Part shown: in pieces, positions 26,974 through 35,340 of the stretch | How the letters are laid out: every line of letters begins with the position of its first letter | Numbering within the stretch: the first letter of the stretch is position 1 | The notes under the pieces: generated by a model | The model's input: only the letters and a program-made list of their open reading frames with translations | What the model was told of the DNA's origin: nothing | Database searches by the model: none | Program-made: the position numbers and the translations under genes | Assembly (NCBI GenBank): GCA_964606325.1 | Contig: CAZSGE010000001.1 | Location: 62,001 to 126,000, forward strand | Direction: 5' to 3' | Length of the DNA: 64,000 nucleotides | Source of the DNA: Berkiella sp964606325 | GTDB lineage: Bacteria; Pseudomonadota; Gammaproteobacteria; Berkiellales; Berkiellaceae

Positions 26974-27351
26974 ATGACACCTTTGCAAAATTATTGCCTA
27001 CAGGTGATGGGGATCACTCAATGGCAGCTAAGAAATCACACGGAAGAATCTTCTGAAAAACCGTATTTGCTGCTGCTTGATGAAACTCTTACTGATGAAA
27101 AAAATCAGCTGTTAGCCAGATTGTTGCAAGCGATGCAATGGCAAGGTAAAGCAAGAATAGAATGTGTTCAGGCTAATGAGCATATTCAAGATAAAATCGC
27201 GAATGTGCAAAAGATAGTTGTTTTTGGTCAAAATTTGGCAAAGCAGGTAGCGCAAAGCGATGTTATTGTCTCAATCCCATCTGTCCAAGAGATGTTAGCG
27301 AATGTTGATGCTAAGAAGCGAGCGTGGAATATTTTAAAGGTCTTTATGTAG
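26974..27351 (+). CDS. holD: Probable DNA polymerase III psi subunit (HolD-like)
   Basis: 125 residues. The N-terminus YCLQVMGITQWQLRNH matches the HolD signature (Q-x-x-G-I-T-Q-W-x-L-R), which in E. coli lies in the segment that reaches the chi subunit. The C-terminus (SVQEMLANVDAKKRAWNILK) resembles the family's terminal helix. Psi links the clamp-loader to chi and SSB. Sequence is weakly conserved in this family, so confidence is moderate. It starts with no gap after pssA. Confidence 0.65.
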   Translation: MTPLQNYCLQVMGITQWQLRNHTEESSEKPYLLLLDETLTDEKNQLLARLLQAMQWQGKARIECVQANEHIQDKIANVQKIVVFGQNLAKQVAQSDVIVSIPSVQEMLANVDAKKRAWNILKVFM

Positions 27352-27446
27352 GGATTTCATTCAGAAAAGGGCGGGGGGGCATTTTTTGCAGACCCCACCC
27401 TAAGCATCGAACGCAAGGCGGTAGAGGGAACAAGATCTTTAATTCA

Positions 27447-27995
27447 TCAATGATCGTGTCTTTCTTCCACTTCATCTTCTAGTTCAAGATCTTCTTCATC
27501 TTCCTCGTCGTCTTCACTTTCATCTTCATCGTCTTCTTCAATCAGTGCGATATGATAGATAACGACGCTCTCGCCGAGTTCATAAACGATGTCACCGAAA
27601 CCAAAGCCTGATAACACCAGCTGGTTTTCGCCTTCTTCTTTAATTACGATATCTAAAGTAGCTTCAAGCTCATCTTCGTTAGCAGAAATGCGATTAATCA
27701 ATCTTTCTAGAATATCGATTTGATCTTCTTCTGAAACGGATTCAAGTTCTTCCATGGCATCAGGGTGGAACTTGATTTCAATCCCCAATTCTTCCTTTAA
27801 TTCAGGAAAATCGACCAATTCTTGGCCATCTGACATCCGCATCGATCCTTCGACTGCGTTTTCCACAGTATCCGTTTGGAAAAAATGGTGCAGGGCTAAC
27901 TGGACACATTGTTCCGGACTAATTTTAAGCTGTTCGGCTATATTGTTAAGCTCAGAATGAAATTCATCCGTCAGTTGAATATTTAATGATGCCAT
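27447..27995 (-). CDS. Unknown protein: RHH-like N-terminus, ParE-like middle, acidic tail
   Basis: 182 residues. Residues 3-40 (LNIQLTDEFHSELNNIAEQLKISPEQCVQLALHHFF) look like a ribbon-helix-helix DNA-binding/antitoxin fold. Residues 73-150 (IKFHPDAMEELESVSEEDQIDILERL ... FGDIVYELGESVVIYHIALIEED) have the helix-then-strand pattern of RelE/ParE toxins. The tail is almost all Asp/Glu, ending ERHDH. The typical ParE basic residues are largely absent, so toxic activity is doubtful. Single gene; no separate partner is seen. These domain calls are inference. Confidence 0.55.
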   Translation of the reverse strand: MASLNIQLTDEFHSELNNIAEQLKISPEQCVQLALHHFFQTDTVENAVEGSMRMSDGQELVDFPELKEELGIEIKFHPDAMEELESVSEEDQIDILERLINRISANEDELEATLDIVIKEEGENQLVLSGFGFGDIVYELGESVVIYHIALIEEDDEDESEDDEEDEEDLELEDEVEERHDH

Positions 27996-28068
27996 TTATG
28001 CCCTCTATTAAGATGAAACCTTAAGAATCGCCGACTATAAGCTGCGCGCTCAAGATTATCAACTGTTG

Positions 28069-29550
28069 TTACCAATAACCTAAGAATTTCCACCAAACAA
28101 CGCCAACTGTCGACCAAATTGCGATGTTAATCAAGCTGCTCAAGAAACCTATTTTCCACCATGATTTGATGTCGACATAACCAACACCAAATAATAACGG
28201 AGCAGGGGCTAAGCTATAATGTGTTAGTCCACCGAATAGGTTGCTGAAGAATATTAAAATGAACACGGCTAGCATGGGCGGCGTACCTAGCGCGAGTGAT
28301 AACCCTAAGAATGCAGGGTACATCGAAGTCACATGTGCGGTTGAGCTGGCAAAAAAGTAATGCGAGTAAAAGTAAACTAAGGCAAGAATAGGAAAAGCAT
28401 AGTGCCAATGTAGGCCTTTAAAGTGCCCTTGCACATTTTGGGTAAACCAATCTAATACGCCATACTCTTTTAAAAAGCCTGCCAACATAATGAGTACGCA
28501 GAACCAGACAAACGTTTCCCAAGCATCGTGGATCCTCACCAAGGATTTCCACTCTAAAACGCCTGTCAGTAGCAAAATGGTGAGTCCAATCATGGCCGCA
28601 ATCACGACTTCAATTTCGAATTGATAGCCTAAAATGGTTTGTTTACCAAATATCCATAACACTAATAAAGTGAAAACCGTAAAGGCCATAATCCATTCGC
28701 CACGATGCATTTTGCCAAGTTTTTTGAGCTCAGTTAAAGCGATGCTTTGTGCATTGGGTGTTTCTTTGATTTCAGGGGGATAGATTAAATAAATAAACAA
28801 AGGAATAAGAATTAAGCTTAAAACCCCAGGTACAACCGCTGCAATTGCCCACTGACTCCAGGTTAAGGTTAAGTCAGCATCGTTTGTTAATTTTTGCAAA
28901 ATAGGATTGGCAGCCATTGCCGTCATAAACATGGTTGAGGTAATAACGGTAACTTGAAAAGCTGTGATAGTTAAAAAGGCACCAATTTTTCTCGCAGACT
29001 CATGATGCGGAAAGCTTTTGTATGATGTCGCTATACCCTGCAAAATGGGGTAAACGATACCAGCCGAACGACCGGTCACGCTGGGTAATGCTGGCGCCAA
29101 AATGAGATCGGTTACCATTAGGCCATAACTTAGGCCTAATGTTTTTTTGCCAAGCAAGGCCGTAAAAAAATATGCAATACGTCTATCTAGCCCTGTGACA
29201 CTAAATCCTTTAGCAATGAATAGGGCAAAGACCACCAACCATACGATATCGCTGCTAAAACCGGCAAAAGCTTGTTTCATGGTAATAGTTTGGGTCAGCA
29301 CGGCTGCGACCACAGAAACCAAAGCAACGGCACCCATTGGTAGAGGCTTAATAATAAGCGCTAAAATCGTGACTACAAAAATGACAAGGACATGCCAGCC
29401 CTGCGCAGACATACCTTCGGGTATGGGGCAAAACCACCCAGCTAAGCCTAGAACAAGGCAAATCAGCATGGGAATATAATTTACACTACGCTCATCCTGA
29501 GACGGTTGTTTAGGCGCGCTTGCCTTGTGTTGATCGGCAGGATGACTCAT
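28069..29550 (-). CDS. DASS (SLC13) family anion/dicarboxylate transporter
   Basis: 493 residues, about 12 hydrophobic segments, cytosolic N-terminal tail. FSSDIVWLVVFALFIAKGFSVTGLDRRIAYFF and PALPSVTGRSAGIVYPI are typical of the bacterial/plastid 2-oxoglutarate/malate branch of divalent anion:sodium symporters. A second conserved repeat end is FSNLFGGLTHYSLAPAPLLFG. Probable import of dicarboxylates, a usual carbon source for intracellular Legionellales; substrate not certain. Divergent from prfC. Confidence 0.88.
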   Translation of the reverse strand: MSHPADQHKASAPKQPSQDERSVNYIPMLICLVLGLAGWFCPIPEGMSAQGWHVLVIFVVTILALIIKPLPMGAVALVSVVAAVLTQTITMKQAFAGFSSDIVWLVVFALFIAKGFSVTGLDRRIAYFFTALLGKKTLGLSYGLMVTDLILAPALPSVTGRSAGIVYPILQGIATSYKSFPHHESARKIGAFLTITAFQVTVITSTMFMTAMAANPILQKLTNDADLTLTWSQWAIAAVVPGVLSLILIPLFIYLIYPPEIKETPNAQSIALTELKKLGKMHRGEWIMAFTVFTLLVLWIFGKQTILGYQFEIEVVIAAMIGLTILLLTGVLEWKSLVRIHDAWETFVWFCVLIMLAGFLKEYGVLDWFTQNVQGHFKGLHWHYAFPILALVYFYSHYFFASSTAHVTSMYPAFLGLSLALGTPPMLAVFILIFFSNLFGGLTHYSLAPAPLLFGVGYVDIKSWWKIGFLSSLINIAIWSTVGVVWWKFLGYW

Positions 29551-29647
29551 TGGTACTCCATAGGTGTTTGCTTGATATCGGGCAATATGATAGTAATGCC
29601 ACTCTCATAGTGCAACTATATTAACTTAGAACCCAAAGAGGGGAAAG

Positions 29648-31228
29648 ATGTCTAGCTTAGAAAATGAGATTGCTCGACGTCGCACGTTTGCCATTATTTC
29701 TCACCCAGACGCGGGTAAAACCACTTTAACCGAAAAGCTGTTGCTTTTTGGAGGTGCGATTAAATTAGCGGGTACCGTCAAGGGCAGAAAAGCATCTCGT
29801 CATGCCACATCCGATTGGATGGCACTAGAGCAGCAACGTGGGATCTCGGTGACGACCTCGGTAATGCAATTTCCCTACAGGGAAGCCATTATCAATTTAT
29901 TAGATACCCCAGGCCATGAAGACTTCTCGGAAGACACTTATCGCACTTTAACAGCTGTCGATTCCGCCTTAATGGTGATAGACGCGGTAAAAGGTGTAGA
30001 GTCACGCACCATTAAATTGATGGAAGTGTGTCGCTTGCGCGATACGCCGATTATTACTTTTATTAACAAGTTAGACAGAGACAGTCGCGATCCGATTGAG
30101 CTGCTTGATGAAATAGAAAGAATTTTAAATATACGCTGTGCACCAATAACCTGGCCTATTGGCATGGGTAAATTGTTTAAAGGTGTATACCACCTTTTGA
30201 ACGATAGCGTTTATCTATTTGAGCCTGGTAAAGGCGCAGTGATTCAAACGCCCGAAATCATCAAAGGGTTAAATAATCCCCTGCTTGATGAAAAATGTGG
30301 CGATATTATTAATGATTTTCGCTCTGAGCTTGAGTTGGTGTTAGGTGCTAGTCACCCGTTTGATCAAAAAGCTTTTTTAGAAGGCAAATTAACGCCAGTT
30401 TATTTTGGCTCTGCTCTGAATAACTTTGGTGTCAGTGAGATTTTAAATGCACTGGTAGATTATGCCCCTGCACCAAAATCACGAGAAACACAACTGCGAA
30501 CCGTTGAGCCTAACGAAAAGAACTTTAGTGGCTTTGTATTTAAAATCCAAGCCAACATGGATCCGCAACATAGAGACCGGATTGCGTTCTTACGTGTTTG
30601 CTCGGGCCATTATAAAAAAGGCATGAAAATTCGTCACGAGCGCATTGGCCGTGATGTGCAGATCTCGAATGCCCTCACCTTTATGGCGGGGGAGCGAGAT
30701 CACGTCGAAGAAGCTTGGCCTGGTGATATTATCGGTTTGCACAACTATGGCACCATCCAAATCGGCGATACCTTTACCACCGGTGAAAATTTAAAATTCA
30801 TCGGGATCCCCAATTTTGCGCCAGAGCTCTTTAAAGCCGTACGGCCAAGAGATCCGCTCAAGATGAAGGCTCTTCAAAAGGGACTTATTCAGCTTTCTGA
30901 GGAAGGCGCGACCCAAATTTTTAGACCCATCGATTCTAACCTTATCATCGTGGGGGCGGTTGGAGTGCTACAATTTGATGTAGTGGCTTATCGTCTGCAG
31001 TTTGAATACAACGTCGAATGCGTATATGACGAAGTAAAAATTGTCACGGCAAGATGGGTTTATGGCCAAGATCAGAAAAAATTGGCCGATTTTAAAAATA
31101 AGCTCAGTGTTAACCTGGCTTTAGACAGTGCCGAACACCTTGCTTATTTAGCGCCAACGAATGTAAATTTAATGATGACCCAGGAACGATGGCCAGATCT
31201 CATCTTCAAAGAAACGCGAGAACACTAA
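29648..31228 (+). CDS. prfC: Peptide chain release factor 3
   Basis: 526-residue translational GTPase that recycles RF1/RF2 after termination. G1 loop SHPDAGKTTLTEKL (about 19-32), switch I-II region with LLDTPGHEDFSEDTYRTL, and G4 FINKLDRDSRDP. QQRGISVTTSVMQF is specific for RF3 rather than EF-G. The RBS AGAGGGG is strong. A palindromic element begins inside its stop codon. Confidence 0.97.
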   Translation: MSSLENEIARRRTFAIISHPDAGKTTLTEKLLLFGGAIKLAGTVKGRKASRHATSDWMALEQQRGISVTTSVMQFPYREAIINLLDTPGHEDFSEDTYRTLTAVDSALMVIDAVKGVESRTIKLMEVCRLRDTPIITFINKLDRDSRDPIELLDEIERILNIRCAPITWPIGMGKLFKGVYHLLNDSVYLFEPGKGAVIQTPEIIKGLNNPLLDEKCGDIINDFRSELELVLGASHPFDQKAFLEGKLTPVYFGSALNNFGVSEILNALVDYAPAPKSRETQLRTVEPNEKNFSGFVFKIQANMDPQHRDRIAFLRVCSGHYKKGMKIRHERIGRDVQISNALTFMAGERDHVEEAWPGDIIGLHNYGTIQIGDTFTTGENLKFIGIPNFAPELFKAVRPRDPLKMKALQKGLIQLSEEGATQIFRPIDSNLIIVGAVGVLQFDVVAYRLQFEYNVECVYDEVKIVTARWVYGQDQKKLADFKNKLSVNLALDSAEHLAYLAPTNVNLMMTQERWPDLIFKETREH

Positions 31229-31354
31229 TGTTCTTCTCAGGTTGCTTTGATGCTGCGTTGCCTACGCTCTCTCTCAACAGTCATGTACTGTGATGTACAC
31301 TCCTGTTGCTCGATAGCTAGGCGCCTTGCCTGAAAGCAACCTGCATCGAACATT
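31227..31354. repeat. Long palindromic element, family 2 (copy C)
   Basis: Outer arms 31227-31250 and 31331-31354 pair with a few mismatches (AGGTTGCTTT against AAAGCAACCT). The inner palindrome CAACAGTCATGTAC ... GTACACTCCTGTTG (31275-31308) is nearly the same as in the element at 46394-46516, but the arms are unrelated. It overlaps the prfC stop, so it lies in the 3' untranslated region. Confidence 0.75.
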
Positions 31355-31444
31355 GGCTAAGTGTTTGCTTTGATGCAGTAATTAGCAAGAGTGGGCAGTC
31401 GGCTGTCTAAATATTTGCTATAATGCCAACCAAGGACGGTGGGT

Positions 31445-32293
31445 ATGGAAAAAGAAATAATAGCGAGACGCCTCAAATTTGGGATCCCAAAGGATCTGCC
31501 TCGTTATTGGAATGATAACTGTCCAACTAAAACTTATCTCTTTAATGCGATTGCAATTTTGGCGCCTGGTTTTGAACGCTTGGCTATTTCCAGCGTTGTG
31601 CCTTTCAAAGACAATATTCTAGAACCTCATTTAAAAGATCAAATCTTAGGCTTTATTGGCCAAGAAGCGGCGCATGGCAGTGAATTTATTCGCTATAACC
31701 AAATTTTAAAATCACAAGGTTATGATATTAAACGCCTTGAAAAGTGGAACTTAAAAAGTTTTCGCTGGATTGCCAATAAATTATCACCCAAAATGCATTT
31801 GTCGCTTTCTTTGGCGGGTGAACATTTAACGGCCATCATTTCTGATTTAGTATTACGCGATAAAAGATGGTTACAAAATGCACATCCTACCAACGCTGCT
31901 ATCTGGCGTTGGCATTCCATCGAAGAAATAGAACATAAAGCGGTGGTTTTTGATTTATATCATTCTTTGGGATACGGTTATTTTTCTAGAATTACAGGAA
32001 TGTGGTTAATATCTTGGGTGCTAGGGCGACTACTTGTGCGAAGTTTCTTGCATATGGCGCGCTCTGATAAGCAATTAGCCAAATTATCATTCTGGAAAAA
32101 AACATTCATTTTGCTATGGGGTAGAAAAGGATTTATCCGGCAAATAATCATACCTTATTTAAAATATTATTCTCCGCGCTTCCATCCTTGGCAACAAAAT
32201 AATCATGATTTAATTGCCAAATGGAAACAAATATTTTATCAGGCACAATCTAATGATGATATGGTGGCGCGCTTACAACAAGATTATATTTAA
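31445..32293 (+). CDS. Predicted metal-dependent hydrolase (PF10118 family)
   Basis: 282 residues. ATG 31445 is chosen over GTG 31439 because AAGGA sits 8 bases upstream of it. Family features: IIARRLKFGIPKDLPRYW at the N-terminus, FIGQEAAHGSEF, SLAGEHLTAI and HSIEEIEHKAVVFD, giving the repeated Glu/His metal ligands of a ferritin-like helical bundle. Two hydrophobic helices near 185-230 suggest membrane association. Often associated with long-chain lipid metabolism; substrate unknown. Confidence 0.82.
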   Translation: MEKEIIARRLKFGIPKDLPRYWNDNCPTKTYLFNAIAILAPGFERLAISSVVPFKDNILEPHLKDQILGFIGQEAAHGSEFIRYNQILKSQGYDIKRLEKWNLKSFRWIANKLSPKMHLSLSLAGEHLTAIISDLVLRDKRWLQNAHPTNAAIWRWHSIEEIEHKAVVFDLYHSLGYGYFSRITGMWLISWVLGRLLVRSFLHMARSDKQLAKLSFWKKTFILLWGRKGFIRQIIIPYLKYYSPRFHPWQQNNHDLIAKWKQIFYQAQSNDDMVARLQQDYI

Positions 32294-32312
32294 CTTTAAA
32301 AAGGGACTTACC

Positions 32313-32981
32313 ATGAGAAAAATACTGTTATTGACTGCATTATCGATAATATCATCACCGATTTGGGCAGATTCCGCAGAAGATATCGCCAGTATTCAAA
32401 TGCGCTTAAAGCAAATTGAAGTTAGACTTGGGCTCATAGAACGTGACTTAAGTGAAGTGCGCGGCTCTAAAGTGGATTTGGTGCCATTAAATCAATCAAG
32501 CCTACCTTCATCACAAGTGTTGATTTGGACTACAGAAAGCATTGAACAAATTTATGCATACAATTACAAAAATTTCCCACAGGTGTTAACAGAAATTCGT
32601 AAATTTTTTACAACCCAAGGTTATGATTCTTATATGAAAGCCCTGAATGATTCTAATAATTTAGAAATTGTTCAAGATAAAAGGTTATATGTGCAAGGCA
32701 AAGCAAGCGAAAAGGGTAAAATAATCAAAGAAGGTGTTGTGAGTGGTATTTATACTTGGGAAATTCAAGTGCCATTAGATGTTAATTACAAAACCTCATC
32801 TGAATCCATAAATCAAAAAATCATGGCTACCGTTGAAGTTGTGCGTGTGCCCACATCAGATAGCGCCATAGGCATTGCGATCCATAGTATTACTGCAAAA
32901 CCTCAGTCTGAAGGTGAAGTCGTGAAGCCCGCTGAAAATCCTGCTGCGCAAGGCGTAGGTGCAACACCTGTTACAAAATAG
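32313..32981 (+). CDS. Exported IcmL/DotI-domain protein
   Basis: 222 residues. ATG 32313 follows AAGGGA and gives a signal peptide (MRKILLLTALSIISSPIWA); a longer frame from 32214 would overlap the previous gene. A short coiled coil (QMRLKQIEVRLGLIERDL) precedes the IcmL-like domain (about 65-195): LIWTTESIEQIYAYNYKNF, FFTTQGYDSYMKAL, GIYTWEIQVPLDVNY and IGIAIHSITAK. DotI/IcmL is an inner-membrane component of the type IVB system; this protein has a cleavable signal instead of the usual membrane anchor, so it is probably a periplasmic paralog. A hairpin terminator follows. Confidence 0.8.
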   Translation: MRKILLLTALSIISSPIWADSAEDIASIQMRLKQIEVRLGLIERDLSEVRGSKVDLVPLNQSSLPSSQVLIWTTESIEQIYAYNYKNFPQVLTEIRKFFTTQGYDSYMKALNDSNNLEIVQDKRLYVQGKASEKGKIIKEGVVSGIYTWEIQVPLDVNYKTSSESINQKIMATVEVVRVPTSDSAIGIAIHSITAKPQSEGEVVKPAENPAAQGVGATPVTK

Positions 32982-32986
32982 CATCC

Positions 32987-33016
32987 ATGGGTTGCTCATT
33001 TTATTGAGCAACCCAT
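32987..33016 (+). terminator. Hairpin terminator after the IcmL-like gene
   Basis: ATGGGTTGCTCA and TGAGCAACCCAT form a perfect 12-base-pair stem with a 6-base loop, 5 bases after the stop codon. The tail is A/T-rich but lacks a long T-run. Confidence 0.72.
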
Positions 33017-33080
33017 ATAAAATATTGATTCAACCAACTTTAAGAGCTGCTAATCGAGTTGTCATTTACCTTTTGCTGCT

Positions 33081-33096
33081 TTAGTATCACTTTTTT
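33081..33096 (+). promoter_or_regulatory. Shared upstream motif of the duplicated gene pair (first copy)
   Basis: TTAGTATCACTTTTTT ends 6 bases before ATG 33103. The same motif with one change lies before the second paralog at 33969-33984. TAGTAT could act as a -10 box. The duplicated sequence therefore appears to include upstream DNA. Confidence 0.4.
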
Positions 33097-33102
33097 AAAA
33101 GC

Positions 33103-33843
33103 ATGAGCTCATCAATGACAATTCATTTCTTAACCAATATCTTGGGTGGCGAAGAAAAATACCAAGAGATCCTTGAGCAATTAAAAGCCCAAGCTGTCAT
33201 TAGCGAATTAAATCCTACCCCGGATAGCTTCGCTGGTATTCTCACAGACGAAGACGGTTTGCGGTGGCATTTTGAATGTAGTGCGGTAGACGTGTCTAAA
33301 ATAGATATTGTTATCAAAAATCATGATGTTATGTATTTATGTAAGCAAGAACCAACAAAAGCGATTGCGGCTAATGAAATGGTCACGAAGGGAGTTATTT
33401 TGGCATCAGATTTTCCAAAGGGTCACTTTCAATTTACAAGTGAAAGCATTAAAGATATTTTGTTCTTGAAATTGCAAACGCTTAGCTATATCAATTTTTG
33501 TTTATCCTTAGGAATGACAAATAATGTTGATAAAGAAAGATTACAGTTGGAAATCGATGAGATGAATCATAGCGGTTATTATCTTTCGCGTAGTGACACC
33601 AAAATGATTATCCCTGAATTGAGCCCAGATCCCATTCGCCGTGTTAATTATATAGAAATATTAGCGAATATGTTTGGACCAGTTGATGTTATTGATGTGC
33701 ATGATGCTGGACCCCATTTTCTTGCTTTATTTCAAGCTCAGCAACAACCAGATACGATGAATTCTTTACAAGGTCCACAACAACAAAATCCAGTTGTTCC
33801 TCGGCAAAACCCAGTCCGTGCAGTAAGAAGATATCACCAATAA
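33103..33843 (+). CDS. Unknown protein, first of two tandem paralogs
   Basis: 246 residues, no recognised family. Core (about 4-165): FLTNILGGEEKYQEIL, GILTDEDGLRWHFEC, KNHDVMYLCKQEPTKAIAANE, PKGHFQF and INFCLSLGMTNN. These blocks recur in the same order in the next gene. The tail is Gln/Pro-rich and ends in an Arg-containing VVPRQNPVRAVRRYHQ. No signal peptide or membrane segment. No clear ribosome site, possibly because transcription starts close to the ATG. Possible lineage-specific effector; inference only. Confidence 0.65.
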   Translation: MSSSMTIHFLTNILGGEEKYQEILEQLKAQAVISELNPTPDSFAGILTDEDGLRWHFECSAVDVSKIDIVIKNHDVMYLCKQEPTKAIAANEMVTKGVILASDFPKGHFQFTSESIKDILFLKLQTLSYINFCLSLGMTNNVDKERLQLEIDEMNHSGYYLSRSDTKMIIPELSPDPIRRVNYIEILANMFGPVDVIDVHDAGPHFLALFQAQQQPDTMNSLQGPQQQNPVVPRQNPVRAVRRYHQ

Positions 33844-33968
33844 CATTTGAGCCTCAATAAGCCGCTATATTGCTACATTTGTGATATGGAAGATAATCTA
33901 CTTATTTGTTACCTAGTTGAGCAACACAACTGTTCGACTAAAAAGATTGTTATTTAACCAAACCTGAA

Positions 33969-33984
33969 TTAGTATCGCTTTTTT
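33969..33984 (+). promoter_or_regulatory. Shared upstream motif of the duplicated gene pair (second copy)
   Basis: TTAGTATCGCTTTTTT differs by one base from the motif at 33081-33096. It is 19 bases before ATG 34004, compared with 6 in the first copy. Weak similarity extends further upstream (TTGTTATTTAACC against TTGTCATTTACC). Confidence 0.4.
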
Positions 33985-34003
33985 GTATGAAGTGGGCGGC
34001 TGG

Positions 34004-35338
34004 ATGATGGCGAGTTTTATAAATTGTAAATATCAATGGCAATTACAAGAAACCTTAAAAGAGCATTTTGATAGTTTATCCCTTCAAAACCCTGAAGACT
34101 TTGGTAAGGTTGCCCAAGCTATTCTTGGGGCATGTGAAGATTTCCAATCCAGCGAAGAGAAAAAACGCGCCAACCACATTGATACATTGAGCGATGTTTT
34201 AAAAATCGAAGTGCAAAACATTCTTAACTATTTAGATGCGCCAAATGAAAACATCTCAGTTCAATTTGTTAATGAAAATCAACATCTATTTGGTTTGAAA
34301 GAGTTTATTTCGCAAGAAGAAGCTTTTGCTGCTTATCAAGAATTAGTAAAAAATATTTTAGTAGAAATAGCTTCTGATTTTAAAAATACATCACAAGAAG
34401 AACGTAAAAATATTATTGCGCAAAAAGAAGCTCAATTAAAGAAAAAACAAGAAGAGCAACTTCAGTTAAAAGCTAAAAAAGCCCCTTTGCCTGGAAGTGA
34501 AAACTCAACCCATCAATTCTTTTTAACCAATTTGTTAGGCGGCGCTGAAAAAGTAAATGAGTTGATTCTTAAATTTAAAGCGGAACCTTCTATCAGTGAC
34601 TTTAGATCATCAGGCGGTAACATCGAAGGCGTGCTAACGGATGAAGAGGGTTTGCGATGGCGTTTTGAATGTAATGCTGATGACGATGAGAAATTTGTCA
34701 TCATAATGAAAAATTATGATGCTCTTCGTTTAAGTATACAGGAGCCGGCTAAATCGATTTCAGCAAATGAAGTTACGATGATAATTGCACTGCCTTCTAG
34801 TACATTTCCAAGTGGGCAATTTCAATATCAAACTTCCACTATCAAGGATGTATTGCTAACAAGAATTCAAGAAATTGCCTACATAAGTTTTTGTGTGGCT
34901 TTTGGCAAAATGAACAATATCAATAATCAAATATTAAATCGTAAAATTGATGAAATTGCCCAATCTAGGAATTATCCACCTCGCGCTCAAATCAAAGAAA
35001 TGATCCTTGCTTTGGGACAGCAAACATTTGAGTTGGATGTGATAAGTGGTTTTTTAGCTCAAGTTCTTCAAGCATTGCATCAAAACCCAGGCGAAGAGGA
35101 ATCAGCCGGCGAAGTAGATGGTCCTGATGTTGTGTCTTTTCCACAGGGGGTATTGCCTGGTTTAAGAGCATATTTATTGCAAAATAGACCTGCAGCCGAT
35201 GAAGCAGAAGCAGTACCACATATTAATCCGCTAGCCGTGCAAGGACCTGTTGTGGCTGAGCCTAATGAAGTCGTAGTACACAGACGAAATCCGCGCCGTA
35301 CGATTAGAGATATGGATAGTCAACGTCGAAGATTTTAA
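34004..35338 (+). CDS. Unknown protein, second of two tandem paralogs, with helical N-terminal extension
   Basis: 444 residues from ATG 34004 (34007 also possible; the in-frame TTG at 33983 is less likely). Residues about 1-165 are a helical extension ending in a Lys/Gln coiled coil (KNIIAQKEAQLKKKQEEQLQL). The core (about 170-330) repeats the first paralog: FLTNLLGGAEKVNELI, GVLTDEEGLRWRFEC, KNYDALRLSIQEPAKSISANE, PSGQFQY, ISFCVAFGKMNN. The tail ends VVHRRNPRRTIRDMDSQRRRF, again Arg-rich. Function unknown. It is convergent with the esterase gene, 2 bases apart. Confidence 0.68.
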   Translation: MMASFINCKYQWQLQETLKEHFDSLSLQNPEDFGKVAQAILGACEDFQSSEEKKRANHIDTLSDVLKIEVQNILNYLDAPNENISVQFVNENQHLFGLKEFISQEEAFAAYQELVKNILVEIASDFKNTSQEERKNIIAQKEAQLKKKQEEQLQLKAKKAPLPGSENSTHQFFLTNLLGGAEKVNELILKFKAEPSISDFRSSGGNIEGVLTDEEGLRWRFECNADDDEKFVIIMKNYDALRLSIQEPAKSISANEVTMIIALPSSTFPSGQFQYQTSTIKDVLLTRIQEIAYISFCVAFGKMNNINNQILNRKIDEIAQSRNYPPRAQIKEMILALGQQTFELDVISGFLAQVLQALHQNPGEEESAGEVDGPDVVSFPQGVLPGLRAYLLQNRPAADEAEAVPHINPLAVQGPVVAEPNEVVVHRRNPRRTIRDMDSQRRRF

Positions 35339-35340
35339 GG

